Positions 1 to 9,959 of a DNA stretch of 64,000 nucleotides are shown one piece after another. The notes under the pieces were generated by a model. It was not told the origin of the DNA, did not search any database, and worked only from the letters and a program-made list of their open reading frames with translations. Positions within the stretch are counted from its first letter, which is position 1, and each line of letters starts with the position of its first letter. The position numbers and the translations under genes are program-made. Source of the DNA: Saprospiraceae bacterium (lineage in GTDB: Bacteria > Bacteroidota > Bacteroidia > Chitinophagales > Saprospiraceae); assembly GCA_016715105.1 (NCBI GenBank), contig JADKBO010000007.1, forward strand, positions 1 through 64,000, in the 5' to 3' direction.

Positions 1-123
1 GTGATTCCAGATCAAAATACGCCCATCCAGATTGACCCACCAGCCAATGTGATCGAAATCCATTCACTCAAAGCGGGCAGCAATGTACACGCAAATTCCC
101 ACTGGATAGGTACCTTAATATAA
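1..123 (+). CDS. C-terminal end of a protein that runs off the left edge (unrecognised)
   Basis: Frame 1 is open from the first base to a TAA at 121-123 and would give 40 residues ending SHWIGTLI. The stop abuts the end of the convergent GH10 gene at 124, which is a plausible tail-to-tail arrangement. Forty open codons are weak evidence and no family is recognisable. Because the neighbouring DNA is full of indels, the frame could also be wrong upstream. Confidence 0.25.
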   Translation: MIPDQNTPIQIDPPANVIEIHSLKAGSNVHANSHWIGTLI

Positions 124-2438
124 CTAGACCTGAATAACAAAATGATTTTTACCAATCACAATTTTGGAGTAGGCCTTTTGCATCAGCATCCATCAAAGCA
201 AATGATACATACCGGAGTGCAAATCCCCGAACATCAATGGCTTCCAAATTGCTTTCTGTACTTTGAACGGTCTTTACCAACTTGCCCTCTACCTCCTATA
301 AATTTCTAGTTTCGTATTACCTCTGAAATTGGATGGTATTTGTACATTCAAAACAGAGGAAGCAGGATTTGGCCACACCTTCAAATCTTCAATCTTTTGT
401 TGTTGAAAACTGGTGGACAAGGCATCTATTTCGATTTCCATGTCTTCCGTAGCGTTGATTTCCTTAGTGATCTTCTGGCCATTTGGGCAGTGATTTCTAT
501 TGTGTGTTTTCCTCTTTAAATGCACTGATGGTTTGCGGTATTATTTCCATTGATGGAAAGCTTTGGTCCACTCATTGGTTGAATACCAAATCAATGAAGA
601 CATCTGCACCTGGTTTTTTGTCCAATCTGTTTTGTAAAGCGGAGCATTATCCATCCAATGTGCCTCCCGGTCCCAAAACCCTTTTCACATGGTAAAACCT
701 TTCATGCCAGGGATGCGCAAAACACAAGGTGAGCATGTCATGCAAATATTTGGCCTGATCTCGGGTTTCATTAAATTGCTGATGTCATATTCTGTGACCT
801 TTCATTGGCAGCTTATTACTCATTCCAAAACTCATCTAGCAATGCTTTGGCTCTTGAATGCCTGTAGGTGAAGAAGAAAATGACTCTTGCAAACCGACGC
901 TTGATGGGTCCACCTAAAGCTAAAATCTCATCAATGTATTGAGCTCTACTGGCTATGCCATTGTTGTTATTGTCAGCTTGCTCAATGCGATGTAGTCATT
1001 GAGGTAGAGCACTGCATTTGGCGCTAAACTATCTGCCAGTTTAAAAATTTCTGCACAAACTCCCTACCAGTGGCAGAAGCGCAATCCTGGGCTGCCTTTG
1101 AGTTTATTCGCATAATCATTGTTCAATACAATTTCGTTGATCACATCCCAATCATCACAGCGATTACCTACAGATTGGGCAGAAAGTATTGGATTTTTAT
1201 GTGCTAAAATTCTAGACTTGAGTCTGCCGGAGTGATATTGGCATTGATGTCTGTAGGTGAATATTGCCAACCTGGCTGCTACGAGGGTACGATCCTCACA
1301 GAAATGCTTTGTTTTTGAGCCAGTCGATGTCCTTGATGATGTCTGCTCTGCGGACAACCAAATGCTGTTCCTATGCAGGCCATTTCAAATCATTTTCAAA
1401 AACGATTTCATTAAATCCGTGGCCTTTTCCATCGAGATTGGTAAAAGTTTCCTCGTAAACACATTACTACTCCCTTGATTAAAACGGTTGCTTACCACAG
1501 CTGTTCCAAACTTAAATCGTGTTGCAACATATCGACTTTTACACCAAAAACATCACCTGGATTTCTTTACCGTAATTTTGAGGTTTGCTTTTCTGTTTTG
1601 TACGATGTCTGTGTACGCCCCTTCCGACTTTCCATGGCGCATTTCTGCAGCCCCGTCATAAAGGGGTGTTAAGAAAATAAGCGGCGATTGGTTGTGGAGT
1701 TGTTGTTTTATATCCCAAAATATTGGCCCCACCTATTTCTATACTTTGGTCAATTCGGTCAAATGCAATCCAAGATATATTGCTCCGGCTTCATAACTTT
1801 TGGACGCTTTGAAAGGCAACAAATACAATTGCCAATCTGTGGTTGTCTTTATTTGAGCATTAACTCCTCTTTCTAGGTGGTGGAATTTTCAGCAAAAAAG
1901 TTGAAAGACCCACTTGGTCCTTTTGTCCTAAAATCAAAACGCCATCAAATATTGATTGCCTTGGGTAATTTTAGATTTGGTTTTTATTTGAAAACCCGCA
2001 TCCGCTTTGGATTGCGCCTTGACCCACCGTACGCAAAGTGCCCATTGTAAATTGAGTTCCTGATGGTGTGAAAGTTGTAGAACCACCGTAATTGGTAGTT
2101 GAAGATATTACAGCCGTCGCTGTATTGCTACCACCCATTCCTGGACATCAGGTAGGCCAAAATTGCTTTTCAAGTAGTTTGTAACCATAAGTGGTAAGTA
2201 TCTTGGCCAAAATTGCCGAAGTATCAATAGTAAAAACGGTTGTATAGACTCTATGACATGGCTAATCACTGTTTTGAAACAAGTTGGCCTAAAAGTATAG
2301 AAATGATACCGCAAATCCAACACGCGAATTTGGATTAATTTGTGCTGATAATTTGCTTATGACCACATTTAAAGGAATGACTTACCAAGTTAACTCAATC
2401 AAGCATACTGCTTGTCGGGGCATATCAACAATATCCAT
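124..2438 (-). pseudogene. GH10 endo-1,4-beta-xylanase-like secreted protein with T9SS sorting domain, multiply frameshifted
   Basis: No single frame is long, but reading the minus strand across frames gives a coherent GH10 enzyme. In order: a conserved front strand resembling FENDLKW (about 1400-1370), a V-R-G-like turn, the acid/base segment WDVINEIV (about 1155-1130), LYLNDYIAL (about 1000-970), the nucleophile segment VTEYDIS (about 815-795) and the terminal barrel piece with GFWDREAHW, APLY and a DW..KPGA stretch (about 710-600). After a linker a T9SS type A sorting domain follows: WPNPASSVLNV (about 375-345) through a final FVIQV and a TAG at 124-126. GH10 enzymes cut internal xylan bonds; the tail implies export by the type IX system to the cell surface or medium. 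The region 1500-2400 should hold an N-terminal accessory or binding domain that I cannot name. The start at 2438 is only the best ATG downstream of the GH39 stop. Probably one operon with that gene. Confidence 0.75.
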
Positions 2439-2448
2439 ACTTAAATAG

Positions 2449-4057
2449 TCACTTGCAACTTTTGACCACATCGGGAAAACCCTTTACAGCCAATTGAGAG
2501 GCTTCTTCCAATGTTTTATAATGCTCTAACGACAATTTTTGGGGACTACCCATCTTTAACCAAGCAGTGTAAGCATTGCGTGATTTTTGATCAATCATGC
2601 ATTGCTTTACCTGCACCAAGTCGGTCTTAAGCCCCTTGATTTGTAATAGCATTTTTTTCATCAATCACTTTCAAATCATTGTCATCGTGATAATTCCATA
2701 AAAGAATACAGAATTTTTTTTATTTCCGCTCACTGCCAAAGGCACCAACATCTGCTGGATTTAGTTACACCCGTTTGCAATGACTTCAGCGCGGAAATAG
2801 CATCAGATCCCGACACGCTCACTCTTTTGTCCGCTCATCTTTCCAAACAATTGAAAAACATTGAATACTGGTTTGTTGATGCCATTGGTCGCCAAATCTC
2901 TGAAACCTGCAAACCATGCTTGGTCCTCAAACCCAAATGAACAACGGAAAGCGGCTTTGAGTTCACATTATATTCGTCACACAGTTCATAAATTTTGCAA
3001 ACGAAGCCGCTGTATAGCTGGAAATGCATTGTGTTGTTGCGATAGCATATTGGGTTCCGTGTTTCTGAGCAACGCGGCACAACCTCGGGATCACTTTCGC
3101 CAACAAGCAATGGGGATGTTTTTGAGTTCGAGAAAACTACTGATAGTTTGAATCATTTCTGATGTCCTCCAATTGAGAACCCATATTCATGCGCACTTGG
3201 CCATTGATCAATTCGAAGGCTTTGCATGAAAAGCAAGGTATTCCAACGGACTTCCAATTTGCCCGTAGCGTGATTTTTTTCATAAAGGCAATGTTTGATG
3301 AAATCCGACAAATATTTCTGGCCTTTGGGATTCCTGGGTTGGTTGTATGGGTCCGCCGATGATACATTCCTGCTAAGCGGCCTTCAAGCCCATGGCCGCG
3401 TAGTCATACATCTTACAATATTCCTTCGAATGTACCCAAAAAATAAGGATATCGGGCTCATTCCAAGCCTCCTAGCCAAGTTTTTACCTCATCCATGCCA
3501 AAAAACGAGTTGGGACCATTTGTCGTAATTGTTTGGAGGATAAGTCCACCCAGTCCACAGATTGCCGCCAGTGCTCCACTGATGCGCATATGGCATTGGT
3601 TTGGTCGAAAGTGCTTTGGGCATGAAACCAATTTCCATGATGGGTTTGAGGTCAAATGAAACGTAAGTGTCTATGATGCTGTCGATAACCGTCCAATTGT
3701 ACTTTGGACGGCCATTACTGTTCTTCGGTATAGGCGTCCGTGTGTCCCCACTTTAGATCAGGACCCGGTTTCAACTTTGGAGAGGTTAGTGCGTCAGCAA
3801 GGAATGTAGACTTCATCAGATCCCAAGGCTGAAATCTGCCGCAGTAACTTTTTTCCATTGGTGGTGTAAGTGTAATTGGGTTCGTCGTATCCAAAATTTG
3901 CCCAAATGTGCGACATTTCTCCAACAGTTTTCGACAAGTCTACGGTGATAGTGGCCGATTGGCTTTGCAAAAGGAAGTCAATTCAATAAGTGTTTGGGAA
4001 GAAATAGTGGGAACACAAAAGAGAAAACCTAATTTTTAGTTGCTAAATCCACTTCAT
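2449..4057 (-). pseudogene. GH39 beta-xylosidase-like protein, multiply frameshifted
   Basis: Reading the minus strand across frames recovers a full GH39 protein. N-terminal motif FGYDEPNYTYTTNGKKLL (about 3910-3850) is the typical DEPNYTY segment; then LKWGHTDAYTEEQ (about 3755-3715), the ME-GFMPKALS piece (about 3640-3615), YPPNNYDKW (about 3550-3525), the acid/base-like SEPDILIFWVHS stretch (about 3470-3425), GGP-Q-YNQP (about 3370-3340), GINKPVFNVFQLFGKMSG (about 2890-2835) and the C-terminal AYTAWLKMGSPQKLSLEHY (about 2580-2525), ending SCK-stop at 2449. The protein would release xylose from xylo-oligosaccharides, complementing the downstream GH10. About ten single-base indels separate the pieces. 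Start 4057 is the nearest ATG before a hydrophobic stretch, so a signal peptide is likely. Confidence 0.75.
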
Positions 4058-4179
4058 GATTGATAAAATTGATTTTTATTGCTCGTGACTAGAATAAGTT
4101 TGTGATTTATTAGTTTTGGATAGATAATTTTGCAACGGGTTTCATTAAAAGATTCATCTATTCAGCTTATTAGAATATC

Positions 4180-4212
4180 TTTGGTAAAAGTCCCCTTAAA
4201 CCATTATCTTTG
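4180..4212 (+). promoter_or_regulatory. Bacteroidota-type promoter of a toxin-antitoxin pair
   Basis: TTTG at 4180-4183 and TATCTTTG at 4205-4212 fit the -33/-7 consensus TTG/TAnnTTTG, 21 bp apart. The same -7 octamer stands before the related pair at 12.2 kb. The antitoxin ATG follows 22 bp later. Confidence 0.5.
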
Positions 4213-4233
4213 AGGAAGTAAAGATAATTGAGC

Positions 4234-4435
4234 ATGAAAAATAGGGAAGTATTGATAGTCCATCCTTCTAATAAAGATTGAATTAACCTTAAAAAGCATT
4301 TTGGAAGCGCTTAAATTAAATTTAAGTTCACCAAAGAGGCGGAGTACCAATCCTGAGTTTGTCAAAATTCAAGAAAGTAGAGAGCAAGTTACAAAAGGCA
4401 AAGTAACAAGAGTTAAAAGCAACCTTAAACGTTAG
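4234..4435 (+). pseudogene. DUF2683-like antitoxin, frameshifted
   Basis: The opening frame reads MKNREVLIVHPSNKD, then after frame corrections LEALKLKFKFTKEAEY, a PEF-like piece and ESREQVTKGKVTRVK. This is the same layout as the intact antitoxin at 12,283 (MSKQDILIAHPQ, ALKAFMQELKIKFEVSK, YNPEFVDKI). It is expected to bind and neutralise the YoeB-type toxin encoded next. At least two indels break it. It could be a sequencing artefact, like the other broken genes in this stretch. Confidence 0.55.
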
Positions 4436-4451
4436 TCTAATAGGTTTGAAA

Positions 4452-4716
4452 ATGAGTTACATAATGGGACTTTTACTGATCAAGCCAACGAGGATATATT
4501 GAATTTCACAAACAATCGGGTAATAAGTCGTTTTCTATTAAATTACTAATTGTTTGGAGGAACTTACAGAACATCCTTTCTTAGGAACAGGTAAACCCGA
4601 AACAACTAAAGCATAAGCTCACAGGCTGTTGGTCTCGTAGAAATGCAATCGGAACATAGATTATTAAGTTGATAAATGTTATTATTGATACTATCGCCAA
4701 AGGTCATTATCAGTAG
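4452..4716 (+). pseudogene. YoeB/Txe-type mRNA interferase toxin, frameshifted
   Basis: Across frames the segment reads SDQANEDIEFHKQSGNKS, then GTGKPEQLKHKLTGCWSRR, and ends AKGHYQ-stop at 4714-4716. GKPE-LKH-L-G-WSRRIN and a terminal HY are the signature of YoeB/Txe endoribonucleases, which cut mRNA at the ribosome; the terminal His-Tyr is part of the active site. Three or so single-base indels are needed. It is the paralogue of the toxin at 12,492 and pairs with the antitoxin just upstream. Confidence 0.55.
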
Positions 4717-4910
4717 CCACAAGATTCATCATTCCATTTCCTGTCCATCACTTGTTTGCAAGGCCATGTTCCATGGTTAACCCAGATTCACTGAATCAAA
4801 CAATCAAATTCGAAAGAAGCATTCTTCCGTTTTTAAGCAAATATTCCAAACTTAATTTGGTCGTTAATAAGGCATGCTTGGTATATTTAGGCATAAATAA
4901 AATTTTCGCT

Positions 4911-7016
4911 ATGAGAGTAAGTTTCATTTTATTGATTTTATCACTTTGTTTTTGTCACTAAATGGTACTTAAGACCAGAAATAAAGTTGGATTACAAAGA
5001 GCGGAGGAACAATTGAGTTGGAATACTCTAAATTGGTGGATCGAATGAATGTTCGCCCCACCTGGATGCAGAGGATGGAAAGTTCTGGTATCAAAATTTA
5101 TAGCAAATGGAACAGAGTATGTCTTGTATGACCTAGAAGACAATGTCTAAAAAGATTTTGGATGGGAAGTCTGCATTACCAAGGTTTCCAAAAAGGACCT
5201 GTTTATGACCGCAGAAAGGAAGTCATAACTCTCCGGATGGAAAAGGGGTAGTGCTATCAATAACTGGAAATTTATTTGCGTGATTTGGTTCCAGGGCAGA
5301 GACCCAATTGACAAAAGACGGAATAGAAAACTTCGGATATGCGACACATATGCAGGGTGGAGACAAAGTGATGCCCCATCGTTTATGGTCTCCGGATTCA
5401 AAGAAAATAGCAACTTATCAGCAAGATCAAAGGCATGTGAGTGACAGCGTATTTAGTGAAAACAACTGTAGCAGACTCCGGAACTCGAGGCTGGAAATAT
5501 CCTTTGCCACAAGACGAAAAAGTCATACAGATTCATCGGGTCATCATAGACATTGAAAATAAAAGTTGACTGGGATTAAAAGTTGATCCAGATCCCAGAA
5601 GAGGTACGCTGTGACGACATTTCTTGCAGCGGAAATTTTGATGATAACCAATGGGCGATGATGAACAAACAACTTGGCTTTTGTTTCAATCTTCCAGAGA
5701 CCACAAAATTCCCAGTTTCAGGATTGCAGACGCTGAAACGGGTGACGGATTACCACAGAGAAGAAGTTGGCACAATATGGAGTCTGGTCAAGTACCATCA
5801 ATTGGACCTGTTTATTCGATACCAAAGAGTTGATTTGGTATTCAGAAAGATAATTGGGGACATCTTTATTGTATGATTTGGCAACGGGTAAATTGAAAAA
5901 TCAAATTACAAAGGCGAATATGTAAAAAGACAGAAGTAAAACACTTTTGATAAAAGCAAGACTTATTTTTTGAAGCCAACGGCAAGGAACCTGGAAGAGA
6001 TCCCTATTTTACCCATTTTTATAAGATAGATTTTTCAGGAAAGAATTTAGTACTCTTAACACCTGAAGATGGCAATCATCAAATTAATATTTCGCCAAAC
6101 TTTGATTATTTTATTGACAACTATTCACAGCCAAATGTAAATTGCCTGTTTCCGTGTTGAGAAAATGGATGGCACATTGGTTGAGACATTGGAAAAAGCA
6201 GATATTTCAAGGTTATTAGCTACCGGATGGAAAGCTCCAACACCCATAAAAGTAAAATCAGAAGATGGAAAATGGGACTTGTATGGCCTCATGTTTACAC
6301 CCACACATTTAGATAAAAACAAAGATACCCATCATCAATTACATCTATCCGGACCACAAGGAGGAGGGAGTTGGTTCGCGTTCTTTCAGTCCGGGAGGAG
6401 TGACAATCAGGCACTTGAGGGTTGGGATTTGTAGTGGTCGCCATCGATGGCAGTTGTAATCCTGGAAGATCCAAAGCATTTCATGATGCCTGCTACGGCG
6501 ATATGTCGTCCAATACGCTTCCTGATCAGGTATCAGGTATGAAACAATTGGCAGAAAAAAGTATCCTTATATTGATCTGGATCGAGTGGGTATTTGGGGC
6601 CATTCAGAGGTGGATTTGCATGGCCAAGCTCGTTTTTTGATTATCCGGAGTTCTTTGATGTAGGTGTTTCCGGAGTCAGGAAACCATGACAATCGGAATT
6701 ATGAAGATGACTGGGGGAAAGATATGTGGGATTGGAGAAAGGGGATAATCTATGAAAAGCAAGCGAACCAACTCAAGGCAGGAAACCTCAAAGGTAAATT
6801 GTTGTTGGCTCATGGAGGAATGGATGATAATGTTCCTCCTTATAATGCACAAACCTAGTCGTAGATGCCCTTAAAGCAAACAAGGATTTTGACTTGCTGA
6901 TGTTCCCAAATGCAAGGCATGGCTACGGGTCTGATTCTATGTATATGATGGCCGGGGATTACTTCGTCAAAATTGCGTCAGAGGCCTCCTAAGGAGAATT
7001 ATGTTTGAAAGGATAG
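4911..7016 (+). pseudogene. Dipeptidyl-peptidase IV-like S9B serine peptidase, multiply frameshifted
   Basis: The ATG at 4911 opens a signal peptide (MRVSFILLILSLCFCH). The beta-propeller follows in pieces: RPTWMQDGKFWYQNL-like (about 5060-5100), DGIENFGYATHMQGG (5315-5360), CDDISCSGNFDDNQW (about 5610-5655), PEDGNHQINISPNFDYF. The alpha/beta hydrolase domain shows WKAPTPIKVKSEDGKWDLYG, a nucleophile elbow GHS-GGGFAW (about 6599-6625, needing one extra G), the acid segment GGMDDNVPPYN (about 6815-6845) and the His segment NARHGYG (about 6910-6930), ending PPKENY-LKG-stop at 7014-7016. About 700 residues is the usual size. Such enzymes remove X-Pro dipeptides in the periplasm or outer surface. 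More than ten indels interrupt it; all catalytic parts survive, so sequencing error is more likely than decay. Confidence 0.8.
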
Positions 7017-7195
7017 TCGGCCGAGGGAAAAATCGGTGTCGTGGTTAACTTCCTTAGGCTCGCGGGCTTCTTCTTTGCTTTTCTTTAGTGCTTTTTTGGG
7101 GCGTTTTTGTTTGTTCGGGGTTGCATGTATTGTCCAGGGAGAATGGGCAATAAATGGAAGGCCTCGGGTAATGATGATAACATTTAGTAATAGTG

Positions 7196-7416
7196 ACTTA
7201 AATAACTGCACATAATATTTATAAGCAATTATTCATCTTAAGGCGAGATTCGAAAACTCATTCCAACGATTTTACTAAATGCGATATTTGCTTCTTACGT
7301 CTGTGAGCCAAAAACTCGATAAAAGTGACTTTTTTGGCAGGTCAGTTGGGGGTTTTTATAAGTAGAGCCAAAGGACTCGTAAGTGCTTTTGCAGTTGTTT
7401 TTACAATTTTGCACAA
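7196..7416. repeat. Copy 1 of a ~215-bp intergenic direct repeat
   Basis: This segment and 7792-8001 share the same succession of blocks: ACTTAAATAACTGCACATAA, GCAATTATTCATCTTAAGG, CGAAAACTCATTC, GAGCCAAAA-CTCGATAAAA-GTGACTTTT, CAGTTG and ACAATTTTGCACAA. Copies differ by several indels. Each contains GAGCCAAAA and its complement TTTTGGC-TC facing each other, so a hairpin can form. No coding frame explains it. Confidence 0.65.
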
Positions 7417-7446
7417 GCCATATTCAAACAAAGCTGACCCCCATAT

Positions 7447-7785
7447 CACATGCGCCGTTCCGCTGGAACTCTAGTAATCTTTTGTTAAGCCCATGGATTG
7501 GAAACTATGGTTACTAAATGGATCGAGCCGATGGCTCTTGATAATCCTGTTGTTTGTGGTGGATTATTCCTACTTTCAATCTAGATAATTCATCTAATCA
7601 TCTAAAAGAATATAAGTTATTAACTTAGAACAAAAGAGGCAGCGCCTCGATCATATCGTAACTAAGGATTTAAATCCTGGGTACAAAACTAAACAGTGAT
7701 GGAGTTCCATAGGAACGGTCCATATCAAAACGGAGATCCAATCTCAGATCACATGCGCCGTTCACGTTGGAACCTCAGTAATTTT
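7447..7785. repeat. Hairpin-rich intergenic segment with repeated GTTCC-loop-GGAAC motifs
   Basis: Three short palindromes occur: GTTCCGCTGGAAC (about 7457-7469), GTTCCATAGGAAC (about 7703-7715) and GTTCACGTTGGAAC (about 7761-7774). The outer two sit in a repeated block beginning TCACATGCGCCGTTC. A small GAGGCAGCGCCTC hairpin lies near 7637. This looks like a REP-type element of the kind moved by RAYT transposases in Bacteroidota; that origin is inference. Confidence 0.45.
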
Positions 7786-7791
7786 CTTCTT

Positions 7792-8001
7792 ACTTAAATA
7801 ACTGCACATAATAGTTATGAGCAATTATTCATCTTAAGGTGAGATCCGAAAACTCATTCAACGATTTTCCTAAATGATATTTGCTTATTACGTTTGAGCC
7901 AAAACTCGATAAAAAGTGACTTTTGGCTCAGTTGGTTTCTATTTACGTTTGAGCCAAAACCTGAAAAGCGACTTTGTCCAGTTGTTTACAATTTTGCACA
8001 A
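7792..8001. repeat. Copy 2 of the ~215-bp intergenic direct repeat
   Basis: Second copy of the block at 7196-7416, in the same orientation and ending 42 bp before the ATPase gene. Inside it ACGTTTGAGCCAAAAC occurs twice (about 7899 and 7952), so the right half is itself a short tandem duplication. Confidence 0.65.
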
Positions 8002-8043
8002 ATATCGATGTAATATTTTATCTTTGTTTGAAATATATTGACA

Positions 8044-9447
8044 ATGGAACTAGTCAGCAGATTTGACAGAATTGACACCATAAATAATATCATAAATAGC
8101 TCTAAATCAGAACTATCACTATTACAGGTCGACGTAGAGTAGGCAAGACTTTTTTATTGACGAAACACTAAAGGGATATATTTTTTTCGATATACTGGAA
8201 AATACAAGAGCACCCAAAGTGCAATTGGAAGAATTTTCAAGGGAGATTGGAGGGCAGTTTAAATTGGACGAAAGAACGTTTTCGTACTTGGTTTGATGCT
8301 TTTGAATTATTAGAAAAGGAGATCTTAAAATCGCGTATTAGGAAAAGAAAGTAATCGTTCTGGATGAGTTTCCATGGATGGCTGCAAAAAACTTTCATTT
8401 TTGGCGGCCTTTAGTGATTTTTGGACTTGGTCTTCTAAAAGAAAGGACTTATTGGTGGTAATCTGTGGGTCTGCTGCTTCATGGATGGTTAAAATATATT
8501 TAGAAGCAAGGGTCTTTATACAATCGGGTGACGAGTAGAATCGAAATTCAACCCTTTTACATTAAGAGAGACTGCCCTTTTTTTAAGAAAAAAATATTGA
8601 TCTGAAGCAAGATTCCATCATAAAACTATACATGGTGATGGGAGGCATTCCATTTTACTTAGATCAAGTTAGAAAAGGCGAAAGTGCAGATCAGGCCATT
8701 GATAGACTATTTTTTTCCTAAATCTGGAATCTTACGACTTGAGTATAAAGAGTTGTTTTCATCCCTGTTTGATAATGCCGAGCCTTTTGAAAAATAGCAG
8801 GCATATTGAGTGATCATAGACATGGACTCAGTAGGAATGAATTATTAAAGAAATCGAAAGTAAAAGCGGTGGAATTCACAAAATCATCGATGAACTTGAA
8901 ACTTCAGGTTTTATTACTGGATATGTTCCATTCGGAAAGACCATTAAAGATGCCGTTTTTAAACTGACTGATCCATACACTTTATTCTACCTGAAGTATG
9001 TGGTCAACAGTAGCAAACGATCCAAGTCTATTTGGCAAGCATTGACTCAAACTCCTTCTTGGTTGTCTTGGAGTGGACTTGCTTTTGAAAATTTATGTTT
9101 ATTACACATAGACGAAATAAAAAAGCAACTCAAAATAGAAGGTATATTTACTTCAGAATCTATATGGTATCACAAAGGAAACGACGAGATGTTTGGCACA
9201 CAAATTGACCTTGTTATCGATGGAGCTGATAAAATCATCAATATCTGAAGTAAAATATGCTGGACTGCCATTCGCTATAGATAATAACTACCATCAAGCG
9301 CTTCAAAAAAAAACTGACAGCTTTTCAATACTTTACAAAAACCAGAAAAACACTTTTTTAACAATGATCACCGCCAATGGAATGGTCAAAAATAAGTATT
9401 CCCTAGAGTTGGTGCAGAATGAGATAGAAGTAGGATCGTTTTTTTAA
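8044..9447 (+). pseudogene. AAA+ ATPase of the prokaryotic DUF234-type family, frameshifted
   Basis: The start MELVSRFDRIDTINNIINSS at 8044 leads into a Walker A region that reads GRRRVGKTF once one base is restored (about 8125-8150). Walker B is KKVIVLDEFPWM (about 8347-8380). Then come ICGSAASWMVKNI, NRVTSRIEIQPFTLRET, YMVMGGIPFYLDQV (about 8630-8670), a winged-helix-like region GGIHKIIDELETSGFI (about 8870-8915) and a DUF234-like nuclease-fold C-terminus with FEN-C--H and QIDLVID (about 9200). Length near 465 residues is normal. These ATPases are widespread and of unclear function. About six indels split it; the C-terminal 150 residues are in two overlapping frames (9000-9248 and 9193-9447). 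Confidence 0.75.
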
Positions 9448-9472
9448 TTCGGAGCCTGTAACATATCTTATC

Positions 9473-9780
9473 TCACTGTTGACCTCCAAATAAAATAATC
9501 GGGGTCCCACCCGTAGAAATTCTATTGGCATCTGCTGCAACTTCCTGCATACCCGTCGAAGACATAGCTTCCTGCAATGATTCAAACGACTCAAAGGCAT
9601 GGTAAACATTTGATAATAGGGAGGAGTCCTTCTGGAGTAGGGAAAAATTTGGTAACAGCATATGGTTTTACCGTTGTGGGGATTCCAGTTTTTCATGTAG
9701 GAAGCCAAATGTTCAGCATAAGCTATCTCAAATTGCTGCACATCTGCAGGCTGAGGATAAAGTACAATTAATTGAAGCAT
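9473..9780 (-). pseudogene. EthD-domain protein, frameshifted
   Basis: Minus-strand reading begins MLQLIVLYPQPADVQQFE and, after shifts, continues AYAEHLA, KPYAVTKFFPTP, PPYYQMFTMPFESFESLQ and ends EVAADANRISTGGTPIILFG-stop at 9473. This is the compact dimeric ferredoxin-like EthD fold of about 103 residues, found in ring-cleavage and reductase accessory proteins. At least two indels. It lies just downstream of the VOC-cytochrome-rhodanese gene and may share its operon. Confidence 0.65.
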
Positions 9781-9925
9781 AATTAGTTTTGTTTTGTGTC
9801 TACTCTAATCGGTTTTCGACTTACCCCGATATTTTAATTCATCTGCCACTCAAAGATCTTTCAATTCTGTTTCTGTTAGCCATAATGATTGAAACAATTT
9901 CCGATGCGTACCTATGAATGCCAAT

Positions 9926-9959
9926 TATCTTTCGTCTCTGATCTTTCGTCTCTTATCTT
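9926..9959. repeat. Pyrimidine-rich TCTTTCGTCTC repeat, copy A
   Basis: Two near-identical units of ATCTTTCGTCTCTNAT in tandem. The same motif recurs at 12,767-12,795 and 55,703-55,752, always between genes. Confidence 0.6.

Noticed and set aside
7490..7595. Short hydrophobic peptide frame (MDWKLWLLNGSSRWLLIILL...)
   Set aside because: Only about 31 codons, no ribosome site and inside a repeat-rich stretch; could be chance.
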